The position numbers and the translations under genes are program-made. This document shows positions 37,602 through 45,826 of a stretch of 64,000 nucleotides of DNA, in pieces; position 1 is the stretch's first letter, and every line of letters starts with the position of its first letter. Source of the DNA: Jannaschia sp. M317 (GTDB lineage Bacteria; Pseudomonadota; Alphaproteobacteria; Rhodobacterales; Rhodobacteraceae); contig NZ_CP081155.1 of NCBI RefSeq assembly GCF_025141175.1, positions 530,001-594,000 of the forward strand. Reading direction: 5' to 3'. The notes under the pieces were generated by a model that had not been told where the DNA came from, did not search any database, and saw only the letters and a list, made by a program, of their open reading frames with translations.

Positions 37602-37645
37602 TCAAATCCTTCGAAGGATTTGATCAAAATCTTCCAAGATTTTGA
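37602..37645. repeat. Two abutting 22-base palindromes
   Basis: The first, 37602-37623, is a perfect palindrome with half-site TCAAATCCTTC. The second, 37624-37645, has arms TCAAAATCTT and AAGATTTTGA around CC. They touch exactly, share the TCAAA ends, and lie between the NDUFA9-like start and tRNA-Leu. They look like two copies of one intergenic repeat unit. No second site in this window was found by eye. Confidence 0.7.
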
Positions 37646-37728
37646 CCCCCGACCGCCGACACGAAAAAATCCGCAAAAGTCCGATTGACACCATCCGCAG
37701 CCGGGGCTACCCACCGCCCACCGTGGAT

Positions 37729-37815
<87 letters not shown>

Positions 37816-37878
37816 CGGTCTACCACACGAATTGCCCAGCCTCCGTGCTGGGCATTCGCGTTTCAGGAGGTGCCCCCG

Positions 37879-38493
37879 ATGACCATCACCCTGCACAAGT
37901 GCGACCTGCCCGACGGACTGTCGTTTCCGAATGGCGTCGCCATCGATTGCGAAACCATGGGCCTGAACCCGCACCGGGACCGGCTGTGCCTGGTGCAATT
38001 GTCGGGCGGCGACGGCAACGCGCATCTGGTGCAGGTGGGCAAGGGCCAGACCTCTGCTCCGAACCTGGAGGCGGTGCTGAACGATGCCTCGGTTCTGAAA
38101 CTGTTCCACTATGGTCGTTTTGACATCGCCGCGATGTTTCACACCTTCGGCGCGCTGGCCCAGCCGGTCTGGTGTTCCAAGATCGCCAGCCGTCTGGTGC
38201 GCACCTATACGGACCGCCACGGCCTGAAGGCCCTGCTGCAGGAGCTGCTGCAGGAAGACATCTCCAAGATGCAGCAGACCTCCGACTGGGGGGCCGAGAC
38301 ACTGACCGACGCGCAGATGGCCTATGCCGCGTCGGACGTGCTGTATCTGCACCGTCTCAAGGAAAAGCTGGACGCCCGCCTGATCCGCGAAGATCGGGCC
38401 GACATCGCCCAGGCCTGTTTCGATTTTCTGCCGACACGCGCGAAGCTGGACCTGATCGGCTATCCCGAGACGGACATCTTTGCCCATTCGTGA
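37879..38493 (+). CDS. rnd: Ribonuclease D-like 3'-5' exonuclease
   Basis: 204 residues from ATG 37879, with CAGGAGG as ribosome-binding site. The DEDDy motifs are visible: IDCETMGL (Asp and Glu), FHYGRFD (Asp) and YAASDVLYL (Tyr and Asp). The protein is the short form consisting of the exonuclease domain without HRDC domains, which is common in alphaproteobacteria. It likely trims tRNA or other structured RNA 3' ends; the gene directly follows tRNA-Leu. Confidence 0.9.
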   Translation: MTITLHKCDLPDGLSFPNGVAIDCETMGLNPHRDRLCLVQLSGGDGNAHLVQVGKGQTSAPNLEAVLNDASVLKLFHYGRFDIAAMFHTFGALAQPVWCSKIASRLVRTYTDRHGLKALLQELLQEDISKMQQTSDWGAETLTDAQMAYAASDVLYLHRLKEKLDARLIREDRADIAQACFDFLPTRAKLDLIGYPETDIFAHS

Positions 38494-38505
38494 TAGGCCA
38501 CGGGC

Positions 38506-39108
38506 ATGGTCGCAGACAGCTATCATACCCCTCTGGTCCGGGCCGGGCGCGTCATCCTGCCGGTGACGGCGCTTGCGCTCTTGTCGACGTTGTTCCTGCT
38601 GGCCCGGACGGTGAATCCCGACGATGCGATTCCCTTTGCCGATGTCGACGTGTCCGAACGGGCCCGCGACCAGCAATTGACCGCCCCCCGCTTTGCCGGC
38701 GTCTCGCGCGAAGGGACGGAATTCGCGCTGTCCGCAAACACCGCCCGCCCCGACGCCGCCGACCCCCGCATCATGGAGGCGGACCAGGTCGTTCTGGACC
38801 TGATCGACATGAGCGGGGGCGAAGTCATGGTGCAGGCCGACATGGGCCGGGTCGACACCGCCGCGCGGCATATCACCCTGGATGGCAACGTGCAGGTGAC
38901 CACCACGACCGGTTTCCGCCTGACCACCGCCCGGTTGGAGGGGACGCTAGGCACCCTGAACATCCGCGCCACCGGGGGTGTGGTCGGCGACGGCCCACTG
39001 GGGGGCCTGCGCGCCGATGAGATGCGCGTGAACCAGGATGAAGAAGGATCGCAGCGCCTGCTCTTCACCGGCGGGGTAGAGTTGGTCTATACACCGCCAA
39101 CCGACTAG
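38506..39108 (+). CDS. lptC: LPS export ABC transporter periplasmic protein LptC
   Basis: 200 residues. One N-terminal membrane helix (about 13-33, RVILPVTALALLSTLFLLA) anchors a beta-jellyroll domain starting with FADVDVSERARDQQLTAPRF. FRLTTARLEGTLGTLNIRATG and VVGDGPLGGLRADEM are typical. LptC receives LPS from the LptB2FG complex and hands it to LptA. It follows the RNase D gene after 12 bases and precedes lptA and lptB. Confidence 0.92.
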   Translation: MVADSYHTPLVRAGRVILPVTALALLSTLFLLARTVNPDDAIPFADVDVSERARDQQLTAPRFAGVSREGTEFALSANTARPDAADPRIMEADQVVLDLIDMSGGEVMVQADMGRVDTAARHITLDGNVQVTTTTGFRLTTARLEGTLGTLNIRATGGVVGDGPLGGLRADEMRVNQDEEGSQRLLFTGGVELVYTPPTD

Positions 39109-39118
39109 GATCTTGCTC

Positions 39119-39595
39119 ATGTTGTTTCGTGCCCTCGCCATTGTCCTGCTGCTGACCACCCCGGTGATCGCCCAGCAGACTGATGTCGGTTTCGGGCGCG
39201 GCGACTTCGACCGGTCCGCCCCCGTCGAGGTGGCAGCGGATGAGCTGGAGGTGGATCAGGCCACGGGCCGCGCGGTGCTGACCGGCAACGTGGTGATCGC
39301 CCAGGGCGACCTGCGTCTGTCGGCCCAACGGGTGATCGTGAACTATGCCGAAGGCGACGGCGACCGCCGGATCGAGCGGTTGAACGCCGAGGGCGATGTG
39401 CTGATCGTCGCTGGCGACGATGCGGCCCAGGGACAATCGGCGACCTATGTCCTGGGCACGTCCGACATCCTGATGACCGGCGACGTTGTGGTGACCCAGG
39501 CGGGCAGCACCCTGGCGGGCGATCGTCTGACGGTGAACCTGACCTCGGGGGCGGGCACGGTGTCGGGCCGCGTGCGGACCACGTTGCAACCGTGA
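39119..39595 (+). CDS. lptA: LPS transport periplasmic protein LptA (OstA-like)
   Basis: 158 residues from ATG 39119; a TTG at 39113 is an alternative. Signal peptide ends near PVIAQ. The OstA-like beta-jellyroll contains VAADELEVDQATGRAVLTGNV and GDLRLSAQRVIVNY, the usual repeats of this family. LptA forms the periplasmic bridge for LPS. Its TGA overlaps the lptB GTG start by four bases. Confidence 0.92.
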   Translation: MLFRALAIVLLLTTPVIAQQTDVGFGRGDFDRSAPVEVAADELEVDQATGRAVLTGNVVIAQGDLRLSAQRVIVNYAEGDGDRRIERLNAEGDVLIVAGDDAAQGQSATYVLGTSDILMTGDVVVTQAGSTLAGDRLTVNLTSGAGTVSGRVRTTLQP

Positions 39596-40356
39596 CAGAC
39601 ACCGGACCTGAAACGCTCCGCGTGACGGAGGGCGACGGAGGGCTGCGGATTCGCAACCTGCGCAAGTCCTACAAGAAGCGGCCCGTCATTCGCGACGTCT
39701 CGATGGATCTGGCGCGCGGCGAGGTCGTCGCCCTGCTGGGGCCGAACGGATCGGGCAAGACAACGACGTTTTATTGCATCGCCGGACTGGTCACGCCTGA
39801 TGGGGGCAAGGTCAGCCTGGATGGGCGAGACGTCACCTGGCTGCCGATGTATCGCCGCGCCAAGGCGGGAATCGGCTATCTGCCACAAGAGATGTCGATC
39901 TTTCGTGGGCTGACGGTCGAGCAGAACATCATGGCCATCCTGGAGGTGGCCGAGCCCAAGCGTCACCGCCGCCGCGAACGGCTGGAGGAGCTGCTGGGCG
40001 AATTCCACATTCAGCACCTGCGCCGGGCCTCGGCGCTGGCGCTGTCGGGGGGCGAACGTCGCCGGGTGGAAATCGCGCGCTGCCTGGCGGCCAAACCCCG
40101 CTACCTGCTGCTGGACGAACCCTTTGCGGGGGTCGACCCGATCGCGGTGGGCGATATCCGCGCCCTAGTGGTCGAGCTGAAGTCGCGTGGCATCGGCGTC
40201 TTGATCACCGATCATAACGTGCGCGAAACCCTTGAAATCGTGGACCGCGCCTACATCCTGCACGATGGCGGCGTGTTGATGTCGGGCACCCCCGATGAGG
40301 TCGTGTCAAACGATAACGTGCGGCGCGTCTACCTTGGCGAAAGCTTCGCGCGTTAA
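39592..40356 (+). CDS. lptB: LPS export ABC transporter ATP-binding protein LptB
   Basis: 254 residues from GTG 39592, overlapping lptA. Walker A GPNGSGKT, signature LSGGERRR, Walker B YLLLDEPFAGVD and the switch His in LITDHNV are intact. The stretch IGYLPQEMSIFRGLTVEQNI is highly characteristic of LptB. It powers LPS extraction from the inner membrane by LptF and LptG, which are not in this window. In many proteobacteria rpoN follows; here hpf follows after 189 bases. Confidence 0.96.
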   Translation: MTDTGPETLRVTEGDGGLRIRNLRKSYKKRPVIRDVSMDLARGEVVALLGPNGSGKTTTFYCIAGLVTPDGGKVSLDGRDVTWLPMYRRAKAGIGYLPQEMSIFRGLTVEQNIMAILEVAEPKRHRRRERLEELLGEFHIQHLRRASALALSGGERRRVEIARCLAAKPRYLLLDEPFAGVDPIAVGDIRALVVELKSRGIGVLITDHNVRETLEIVDRAYILHDGGVLMSGTPDEVVSNDNVRRVYLGESFAR

Positions 40357-40545
40357 CGCAGGCCCCGCGATTTTCGTTGACTTCCCCACCCTATCCGTAG
40401 CCCAATCACAGGATGGAGCCCCGCTCTCATGCCCTTGTCTCGCCCGCCGGGACGCATGCGACAACCGCCGCGCACCACGCGGCTCGGTGCCCAGATCTTC
40501 AACCTAAATCCTAGGCTGAACCCCTACCCCGTCTCAGGAGGACTC

Positions 40546-41121
40546 ATGCGCTACCAGATCACCGGAAAGCAGATCGACATCGGCGAAGCCCTGCAAACTC
40601 ACGTGCAAACGCAGCTCAGCGCAGTCATGGAAAAATACGCCGGTCGCCCGACCGATGCCCAGGTGACGTTTTCCAAGTCGGCACATGAATTCGTCTGCGA
40701 AGCGACCGTGCATCTGTCGACCGGCCTGACCGCCACGGCCAAGGCCAAGGCAACGGAAATCTACGCCGCCTTCGACAGTTCCGCCGAGAAGATGGAAAAA
40801 CAGCTTCGCCGCTACAAGCGCCGGCTCAAGAACCATCACCAGGACCGCGCGCAGCCGGTTGAAGTTTCCGGTGGCTCTTCTTATATCCTCGCCGCCGAGG
40901 CGGAGGACGCGGAGCCCGATACGCTTCAACCTATGATCGTGGCAGAGATGGAGACGAAGATCGCCTCCCTGTCTGTCGGAGAGGCGGTCATGCAGATGGA
41001 ATTGGCCGGTGCCCCAGTGCTCGTTTTCAAAAACGAGAAGGGTGGCGGTGTAAATGTCGTGTATCGACGCGAAGATGGAAACGTCGGTTGGATCGACCCT
41101 GCAACAGCAAGCGGGGCATAG
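40546..41121 (+). CDS. hpf: Ribosome hibernation-promoting factor, long form
   Basis: 191 residues from ATG 40546, with TCAGGAGG upstream. The N-terminal domain MRYQITGKQIDIGEALQTHV is the ribosome-binding part; a C-terminal domain (about 130-191) with LVFKNEKGGGVNVVYRREDGN mediates 100S dimer formation, so this is the long HPF type. It acts in stationary phase. The 189 bases before it contain no gene; ptsN follows after 31 bases, likely in the same transcript. Confidence 0.94.
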   Translation: MRYQITGKQIDIGEALQTHVQTQLSAVMEKYAGRPTDAQVTFSKSAHEFVCEATVHLSTGLTATAKAKATEIYAAFDSSAEKMEKQLRRYKRRLKNHHQDRAQPVEVSGGSSYILAAEAEDAEPDTLQPMIVAEMETKIASLSVGEAVMQMELAGAPVLVFKNEKGGGVNVVYRREDGNVGWIDPATASGA

Positions 41122-41152
41122 CCGACCGGGGCAGGCAGGACAGGGAACGATC

Positions 41153-41617
41153 ATGCAGTTGAACGACATCCTTACCCAAGGATCGGTACGGCATTTGCCG
41201 AAGGTCAGCAGCAAGAAGCGGCTGTTCTGCGACCTGGCCGACATCGCCCAGCAGGTGCACGGGCTGGAACAACCAGACGCGTTCACCGCGCTTCAGGATC
41301 GCGAAGCATTGGGCCCCACGGGCGTGGGCGGCGGTGTCGCCCTGCCCCATGCGCGGCTCAGCGGGTTGGACCGGGTGCACGGGGTTTTCCTGCGCCTGGA
41401 TCAGCCGCTGGATTTCGATTCGATGGATCGCAAGCCGGTCGATCTGGTCTTTGCCCTGTTCGCGCCCGAAGGCGCGGGGGTGGCCCACCTGAAGGCGCTG
41501 GCACTGGTATCGCGGACATTGCGCGATACCGGGCTCTGCGCCAAGTTGCGGGCCAATGTGGATCCGGCAATCCTCTATACGCTTCTGACGGAATCGCAGG
41601 CCTCCGAAGCGGCCTGA
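41153..41617 (+). CDS. ptsN: Nitrogen-PTS phosphocarrier EIIA(Ntr)
   Basis: 154 residues from ATG 41153. VALPHARLSG supplies the phosphorylated His66. The fold blocks ALGPTGVGGGVALPHA and VDLVFALFAPEGAGVAHLKAL are standard. EIIA(Ntr) receives phosphate from Npr and regulates potassium transport and nitrogen/carbon balance. Placement after hpf is conserved among proteobacteria. Confidence 0.95.
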   Translation: MQLNDILTQGSVRHLPKVSSKKRLFCDLADIAQQVHGLEQPDAFTALQDREALGPTGVGGGVALPHARLSGLDRVHGVFLRLDQPLDFDSMDRKPVDLVFALFAPEGAGVAHLKALALVSRTLRDTGLCAKLRANVDPAILYTLLTESQASEAA

Positions 41618-41621
41618 TCCC

Positions 41622-43031
41622 CTAGCTGTTCTTCCAACGGCGGAAGCCGAACTGAAAGAAGTCGCGCCGATAGGCGTCGATGACCGCGTCGTCCTGTTCG
41701 GGTCTATAGATCTGGAGCAGGGTCGGCCCCGATCCGGGCCGTTCCAGGATCAGCGGTTGTGGCGCCCGTCCGACCCGCTGGGCCAGCCCGTCCAGATCGG
41801 CCTGTGCATCCGTTTCCCGGATCAGCCGCTGCGGCAAGACGACCTGCGCCAGACCCGCCAGCGTTTCCGCCTGCGACGCCCATATGGGTTTCACGGGCAG
41901 GGCCGATTGGCCGTTCAGGTTGGCCTTGAGGAACGTCAGGAACCCCAGAAATCCGGCGGCATGGGCCTCCGGCTCTGGTCCTGCGGGCAGGGCGACGCCA
42001 TGTTGATTGGTCAGGATCCGCCGGATCGTGTTCGCCTCTGGCCCCTTGCCGGTCAGCACCTCGACAAAGGCATCATGGGCCCGTGCCAGAGGGTGGCGCA
42101 GAACGGTAAAACTGGTGAAACCCTTGGCCTTGCGCATCCAGGGCCGCAGCTCCCGCTCCTTCAGGCCTTCGTGCGGGGGGGCACCGTCCAGCCGGGTCAT
42201 CCAGTCGCGCAGCGCCGCGGTCGGCCCCCCCGGCAGGGGCAGGCATAACAGCGGGCTTTCGGCGGCGGCCATGAGGGGTGCGACATCGGCCGGGCGAGGC
42301 GGTTCCAGATGCGTTGAACGGGACAGCTGGAACGGATCCAGACGGACCAGATGGGCGCGCATCTCATCGGCGTTCTCAACCTTGTCGGCGGTCTGGCCGG
42401 GGTTCTGTTTCTTCAGCTTGCCAGGCACCTCGGCCAGCCGATCCGCGCTGCCCAGAAAGGCGGCAAGGCCGTTGAGGATATCCAGGTCCCCAATCTGTTC
42501 ATAGCTGATCCAGAACGCGGTCTGGCCCGTGCGCTGCAAATGGGTCTGGATCAGGTCGCGGAAGCCTTGTTGCGCCGCCAGCAACGCGTCGAATTCCGCG
42601 CCGTCAAACCGGGCCTGCGCAGCCTTGGCCATCTTGGGATTGGTCAACCGCCATTGTCCCGTCTGCCGGGCAATCGCCAGCGAGACATAGGCATCCAGCG
42701 GATTGCGGGTCAGCACGATCTTGGCGGTGCGCGGGTCGTCGAGGATCGTGTCCAGAACCCGCGGATCGTGGTCGTGAAAGTACCGAAAGCCGGGCAAGCC
42801 GTCGGTATTGGCGCGGATCAGGTCCAGCAACGGCAGGGGATCGACCTCGCGCGCTGCCATGTCCATGCCGAACAACGCGTCCCGATTGTGCGCGCCCAGA
42901 AAGACCGGATTGAAGATCTCTCCGTAGGCGGTGACGTCCGACAACGCGGACAGCGACGCCTCCAGGTGGTTCGACCCGGTGCGCATTTCAGCGAACACGA
43001 CGAAAGCATCAAACCTAGCGGGCACGACCAC
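41622..43031 (-). CDS. Sulfotransferase-like protein with two candidate modules
   Basis: 469 residues from GTG 43031; ATG 43064 would overlap the upstream gene by 50 bases. The N-terminal half has a PAPS-binding pattern: FAEMRTGSNHLEASLS at about 15-30 and IVLTRNPLDAYVSLAIA near 105-121. The C-terminal half contains a second candidate, FTSFTVLRHPLARAHDAFVEVL, similar to the 3'-phosphate loop of Sulfotransfer_2 proteins, but a matching 5' loop is not obvious. It probably transfers sulfate to a glycan or lipid made by the neighbouring transferases. The acceptor is unknown, and whether both halves are active is uncertain. Confidence 0.72.
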   Translation of the reverse strand: MVVPARFDAFVVFAEMRTGSNHLEASLSALSDVTAYGEIFNPVFLGAHNRDALFGMDMAAREVDPLPLLDLIRANTDGLPGFRYFHDHDPRVLDTILDDPRTAKIVLTRNPLDAYVSLAIARQTGQWRLTNPKMAKAAQARFDGAEFDALLAAQQGFRDLIQTHLQRTGQTAFWISYEQIGDLDILNGLAAFLGSADRLAEVPGKLKKQNPGQTADKVENADEMRAHLVRLDPFQLSRSTHLEPPRPADVAPLMAAAESPLLCLPLPGGPTAALRDWMTRLDGAPPHEGLKERELRPWMRKAKGFTSFTVLRHPLARAHDAFVEVLTGKGPEANTIRRILTNQHGVALPAGPEPEAHAAGFLGFLTFLKANLNGQSALPVKPIWASQAETLAGLAQVVLPQRLIRETDAQADLDGLAQRVGRAPQPLILERPGSGPTLLQIYRPEQDDAVIDAYRRDFFQFGFRRWKNS

Positions 43032-44697
43032 CCCCGGCACGCGGCAGGGCACGGGTGGCGGCAAAATCGCCCATCACCGTGGGCTTCAACCCGGCATTGC
43101 GCAGCTGTTGCAGGAACTCGGGCAGGCCCGACAGGTCCCGCATCGGCGGAGCCGAGAGACCCCGGCGCGCGGACGGGCCGCCGATCTCGTCCAGCACCTC
43201 CTCCAACTTGTCGGTCGGGGCGACGGAAAAATCGGCCAGCGTCCATTGGTGGACCCGCGCGGCAACCCCCGGTTTGCGCAGTTTGGCGAGAAACAGCATT
43301 TCGGCCTGCTGCAGGCGCGCAATCTCGGCGCGGACCTCGTCGAAGGGCCGATCGGATTGATACAGCGGAACGGCCCAGGCCCCCGACACGATGCACAACG
43401 TGGCATTGGCGTCCCGCAGCATGAAATCGGTGATCCCGGGCGTGTCGCCCGGCCCATAGTGAAAGCTCTGCCGTTCGCCGCGCGTCGACCACAGCAAGTT
43501 GGTCAGGAACTGCGTAGGCCGGTAATCGCGCAGCGCGGCGCTGTCGGGCAGGCACCCGTTCAGGACCGTCTCTGCACCTGCGAACTGCGCGCGGTCGGGA
43601 TGATAAAGCCGCCCATGCACCCGCCCGCCGATCCGTCGCGCCAGATAGGCGTCAAAGCCGTCGAACAGGTCCTGGAACCCGGAAAACACGGCATAGCGCG
43701 CGCAGGTCAGCCCGTTTTCCCGGCCGGCACGGGGAAACCGTCCCTGATTATACAGTCCAGCCCGGCCCAGATCACGGCGTTCATTGGCCCGCGAAAACAC
43801 GCGGTCGATCTTGCCCGGGTTCGGCTCCGCGACCCGTTCCGCCGGGCGTGCGGGGTCGAGGAAGGTATCATAAAGCCGATCGGCCCGCGGCCAGATCTTG
43901 CGCGCCAGAAAGCAATCGGAACGTTCCAGCAGTTGCAGGTGATCGTCGTAGAAGATGTGCGGCTTGCCCTGCACGTCGAATTTCGACAGCGTCAGCGACC
44001 GGCTTTCGATCCGGCGCGCATAGCGACGCGCAAGGGTCTGGAAATAGCTTTCGTCCGGGATCCAGACACGGGCAAAATAGCGGTCCATCGCGGCGCGGTC
44101 CGGCGCGGTCAGCACAGCCTCCAGGGTCTGCCGGGTCAGGCACCACCATTGGCTGCCCAGATGCGGTGTCACGCCTTCGGGGATACGGCGTTTCAGGCCA
44201 AGACGGCGTTGCAGATCGGTATAGACGTCGAACAGGCGCCGGTGTTTGCGCCAGGAAAACGGAAACCGCAGGGTGAACCGCTCCGCCTCCAGGCCGTCGA
44301 TGGCCCAGGCGACGTCGTCGATGGTCACGCTTTCGATGAAATCGGTGTCCGGGTGGGCATCCAGATACTCCCGCAACTCTCCGACGGGGCGCAGGGGCAG
44401 GCAGGATCCGCTGGCCAGACAGGCGTGGCGCACCTGCGGGAACACGGACAACAGCTGCGCCACCGCCGTCTGTGTCGCGGCAACCAACGACCAGGTGCCC
44501 CATTCGACCCGTGTGCGCGCGCTGAACTGTACCAAGGGCACATCGGCCAACCGTTTGCGAAAGCCGTCATAGACGCCCTGCCCGACCTTGGCGTCCACGT
44601 GGATCACCACGGGACACTCCGCCGCCGCGTAATGGCGGGCGACCTGTTCGGCGCGCTCGAACGCGGTGTGCACCAAAAGGACAAAGCCCAGGGTCAT
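43015..44697 (-). CDS. GT14-like (beta-1,6-N-acetylglucosaminyltransferase-type) glycosyltransferase with C-terminal extension
   Basis: 560 residues from ATG 44697. The N-terminal about 290 residues follow the core-2/I-branching enzyme pattern: GFVLLVHTAFERAEQV, PVVIHVDAKVG, VEWGTWSLVAATQTAV, LASGSCLPLRP and WIPDESYFQTLA, with the Glu-Ser-Tyr motif. The remaining about 270 residues are a separate unknown domain with NGCLPDSAALRDYRP. There is no signal peptide. The ATG overlaps the preceding GT2 gene's stop by four bases, and the end overlaps the sulfotransferase gene, implying a single operon for a surface or lipid-linked glycan. Confidence 0.82.
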   Translation of the reverse strand: MTLGFVLLVHTAFERAEQVARHYAAAECPVVIHVDAKVGQGVYDGFRKRLADVPLVQFSARTRVEWGTWSLVAATQTAVAQLLSVFPQVRHACLASGSCLPLRPVGELREYLDAHPDTDFIESVTIDDVAWAIDGLEAERFTLRFPFSWRKHRRLFDVYTDLQRRLGLKRRIPEGVTPHLGSQWWCLTRQTLEAVLTAPDRAAMDRYFARVWIPDESYFQTLARRYARRIESRSLTLSKFDVQGKPHIFYDDHLQLLERSDCFLARKIWPRADRLYDTFLDPARPAERVAEPNPGKIDRVFSRANERRDLGRAGLYNQGRFPRAGRENGLTCARYAVFSGFQDLFDGFDAYLARRIGGRVHGRLYHPDRAQFAGAETVLNGCLPDSAALRDYRPTQFLTNLLWSTRGERQSFHYGPGDTPGITDFMLRDANATLCIVSGAWAVPLYQSDRPFDEVRAEIARLQQAEMLFLAKLRKPGVAARVHQWTLADFSVAPTDKLEEVLDEIGGPSARRGLSAPPMRDLSGLPEFLQQLRNAGLKPTVMGDFAATRALPRAGGGRAR

Positions 44698-45704
44698 GCC
44701 CAGTTCCCTTTCGACATCAGGCCCAGAATCTCCAACTGGCGCCAGTTGATGTAGCGTTCCGACCATTTGCACCAGAGGTCGGGATCCTCGTCCAGTTCGC
44801 TGGCATAGGCGCGGTATTCGGTGCCGGCGCGATAATGCTCGCCCCGCGCGGCTTCCTCGGCGGCGCGATCGACGAACAGGCTGAGGAACTTGGCATGCAG
44901 CAGGACACCGGTCGCCTTTTCACCGCCACCGGTGTCATAGGTCTGGTTCAACCCGCGCGGCAAAAGCGCGTGGGTCGAGCTGACATAGGCGTATTCCGGG
45001 GCCCATTTCACCAGCGGCACCTTGTTGAGCGCGGGGGCCTGTTTCGGACGGTCGGCAAAGAACATCCGCGCCCGCACGCCCCCCTGGATCCAAAGGTTCC
45101 AATAGGTCGGATTGCGTTCATACAGATAGTTGCCCGCGTCGAACCAGCTGGCGATCTCGAAGGGGTTCTGGCCTTCGCGATAGGGGTGCTGCGTGACCGG
45201 GCCCTTGGGATACATATCCAGCAGCATCGCACCAAAGGACCGGACCTGCGACGCATCCAGCCAGTCGGTCAAGGCGCGCAGGGGCCGGGTGTCACAGAAC
45301 GGATAGACAAAGAATTCATCCACATCGACCGTCAGGCACCAATGCCGCGCCCCGTGTCTGCGTTGCAGCCAGTTCAGCCAATCCACCCCAAAGGCAGAGC
45401 GGTTGTAGCTGTCGTCCGTGGTCCAGACCGACACGTCGGCCTGTTCGGCCAGGTATTCGCGGGTGCCATCCTTGCTGCCGTTGTCGACGAACAGAAAGTG
45501 GTCGATGCCCTGGCGGCGATAGTAGTCCAGGAAATAGGGCAGGCGGATGCGTTCGTTGCGCACGGTCGTGAACGACAGCAGATCGGCGCGCCCGATCGCG
45601 GCGGTGCGATCGGCCACGGGGGACAATTGACCGCGCTTGGCCATGGCCCGCGCGCGCCAATACTTGCGCCTCAGACGCATCCGATAAGAGGACAGCATCC
45701 CCAT
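44694..45704 (-). CDS. GT2-like glycosyltransferase, first of two paralogues
   Basis: 336 residues from ATG 45704 (MGMLSSYRMRLR). The nucleotide-sugar domain begins LLSFTTVRNERIRLPYFLDYYRRQ, has LFVDNGSKDGTREYL and the metal-binding DVDEFFVYP. The C-terminal part with TYWNLWIQGGVRARMF and YVSSTHALLP is conserved with the downstream-coordinate neighbour. It ends NWRQLEILGLMSKGNWA, almost the same as GWQQLESLGLMSRGGWV in the paralogue. Donor and acceptor unknown. Confidence 0.85.
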   Translation of the reverse strand: MGMLSSYRMRLRRKYWRARAMAKRGQLSPVADRTAAIGRADLLSFTTVRNERIRLPYFLDYYRRQGIDHFLFVDNGSKDGTREYLAEQADVSVWTTDDSYNRSAFGVDWLNWLQRRHGARHWCLTVDVDEFFVYPFCDTRPLRALTDWLDASQVRSFGAMLLDMYPKGPVTQHPYREGQNPFEIASWFDAGNYLYERNPTYWNLWIQGGVRARMFFADRPKQAPALNKVPLVKWAPEYAYVSSTHALLPRGLNQTYDTGGGEKATGVLLHAKFLSLFVDRAAEEAARGEHYRAGTEYRAYASELDEDPDLWCKWSERYINWRQLEILGLMSKGNWA

Positions 45705-45826
45705 CGTTGCCCATCTTCCTTTCCTGCGGGGCGCAGCCACGGCCGCACCCGGATCTGGTATTGTTTCCGATACGGGGGAAATGCGGCGGTGTTGGGGCCT
45801 CTTTGCACAGAAACCTTGCTGTGACG

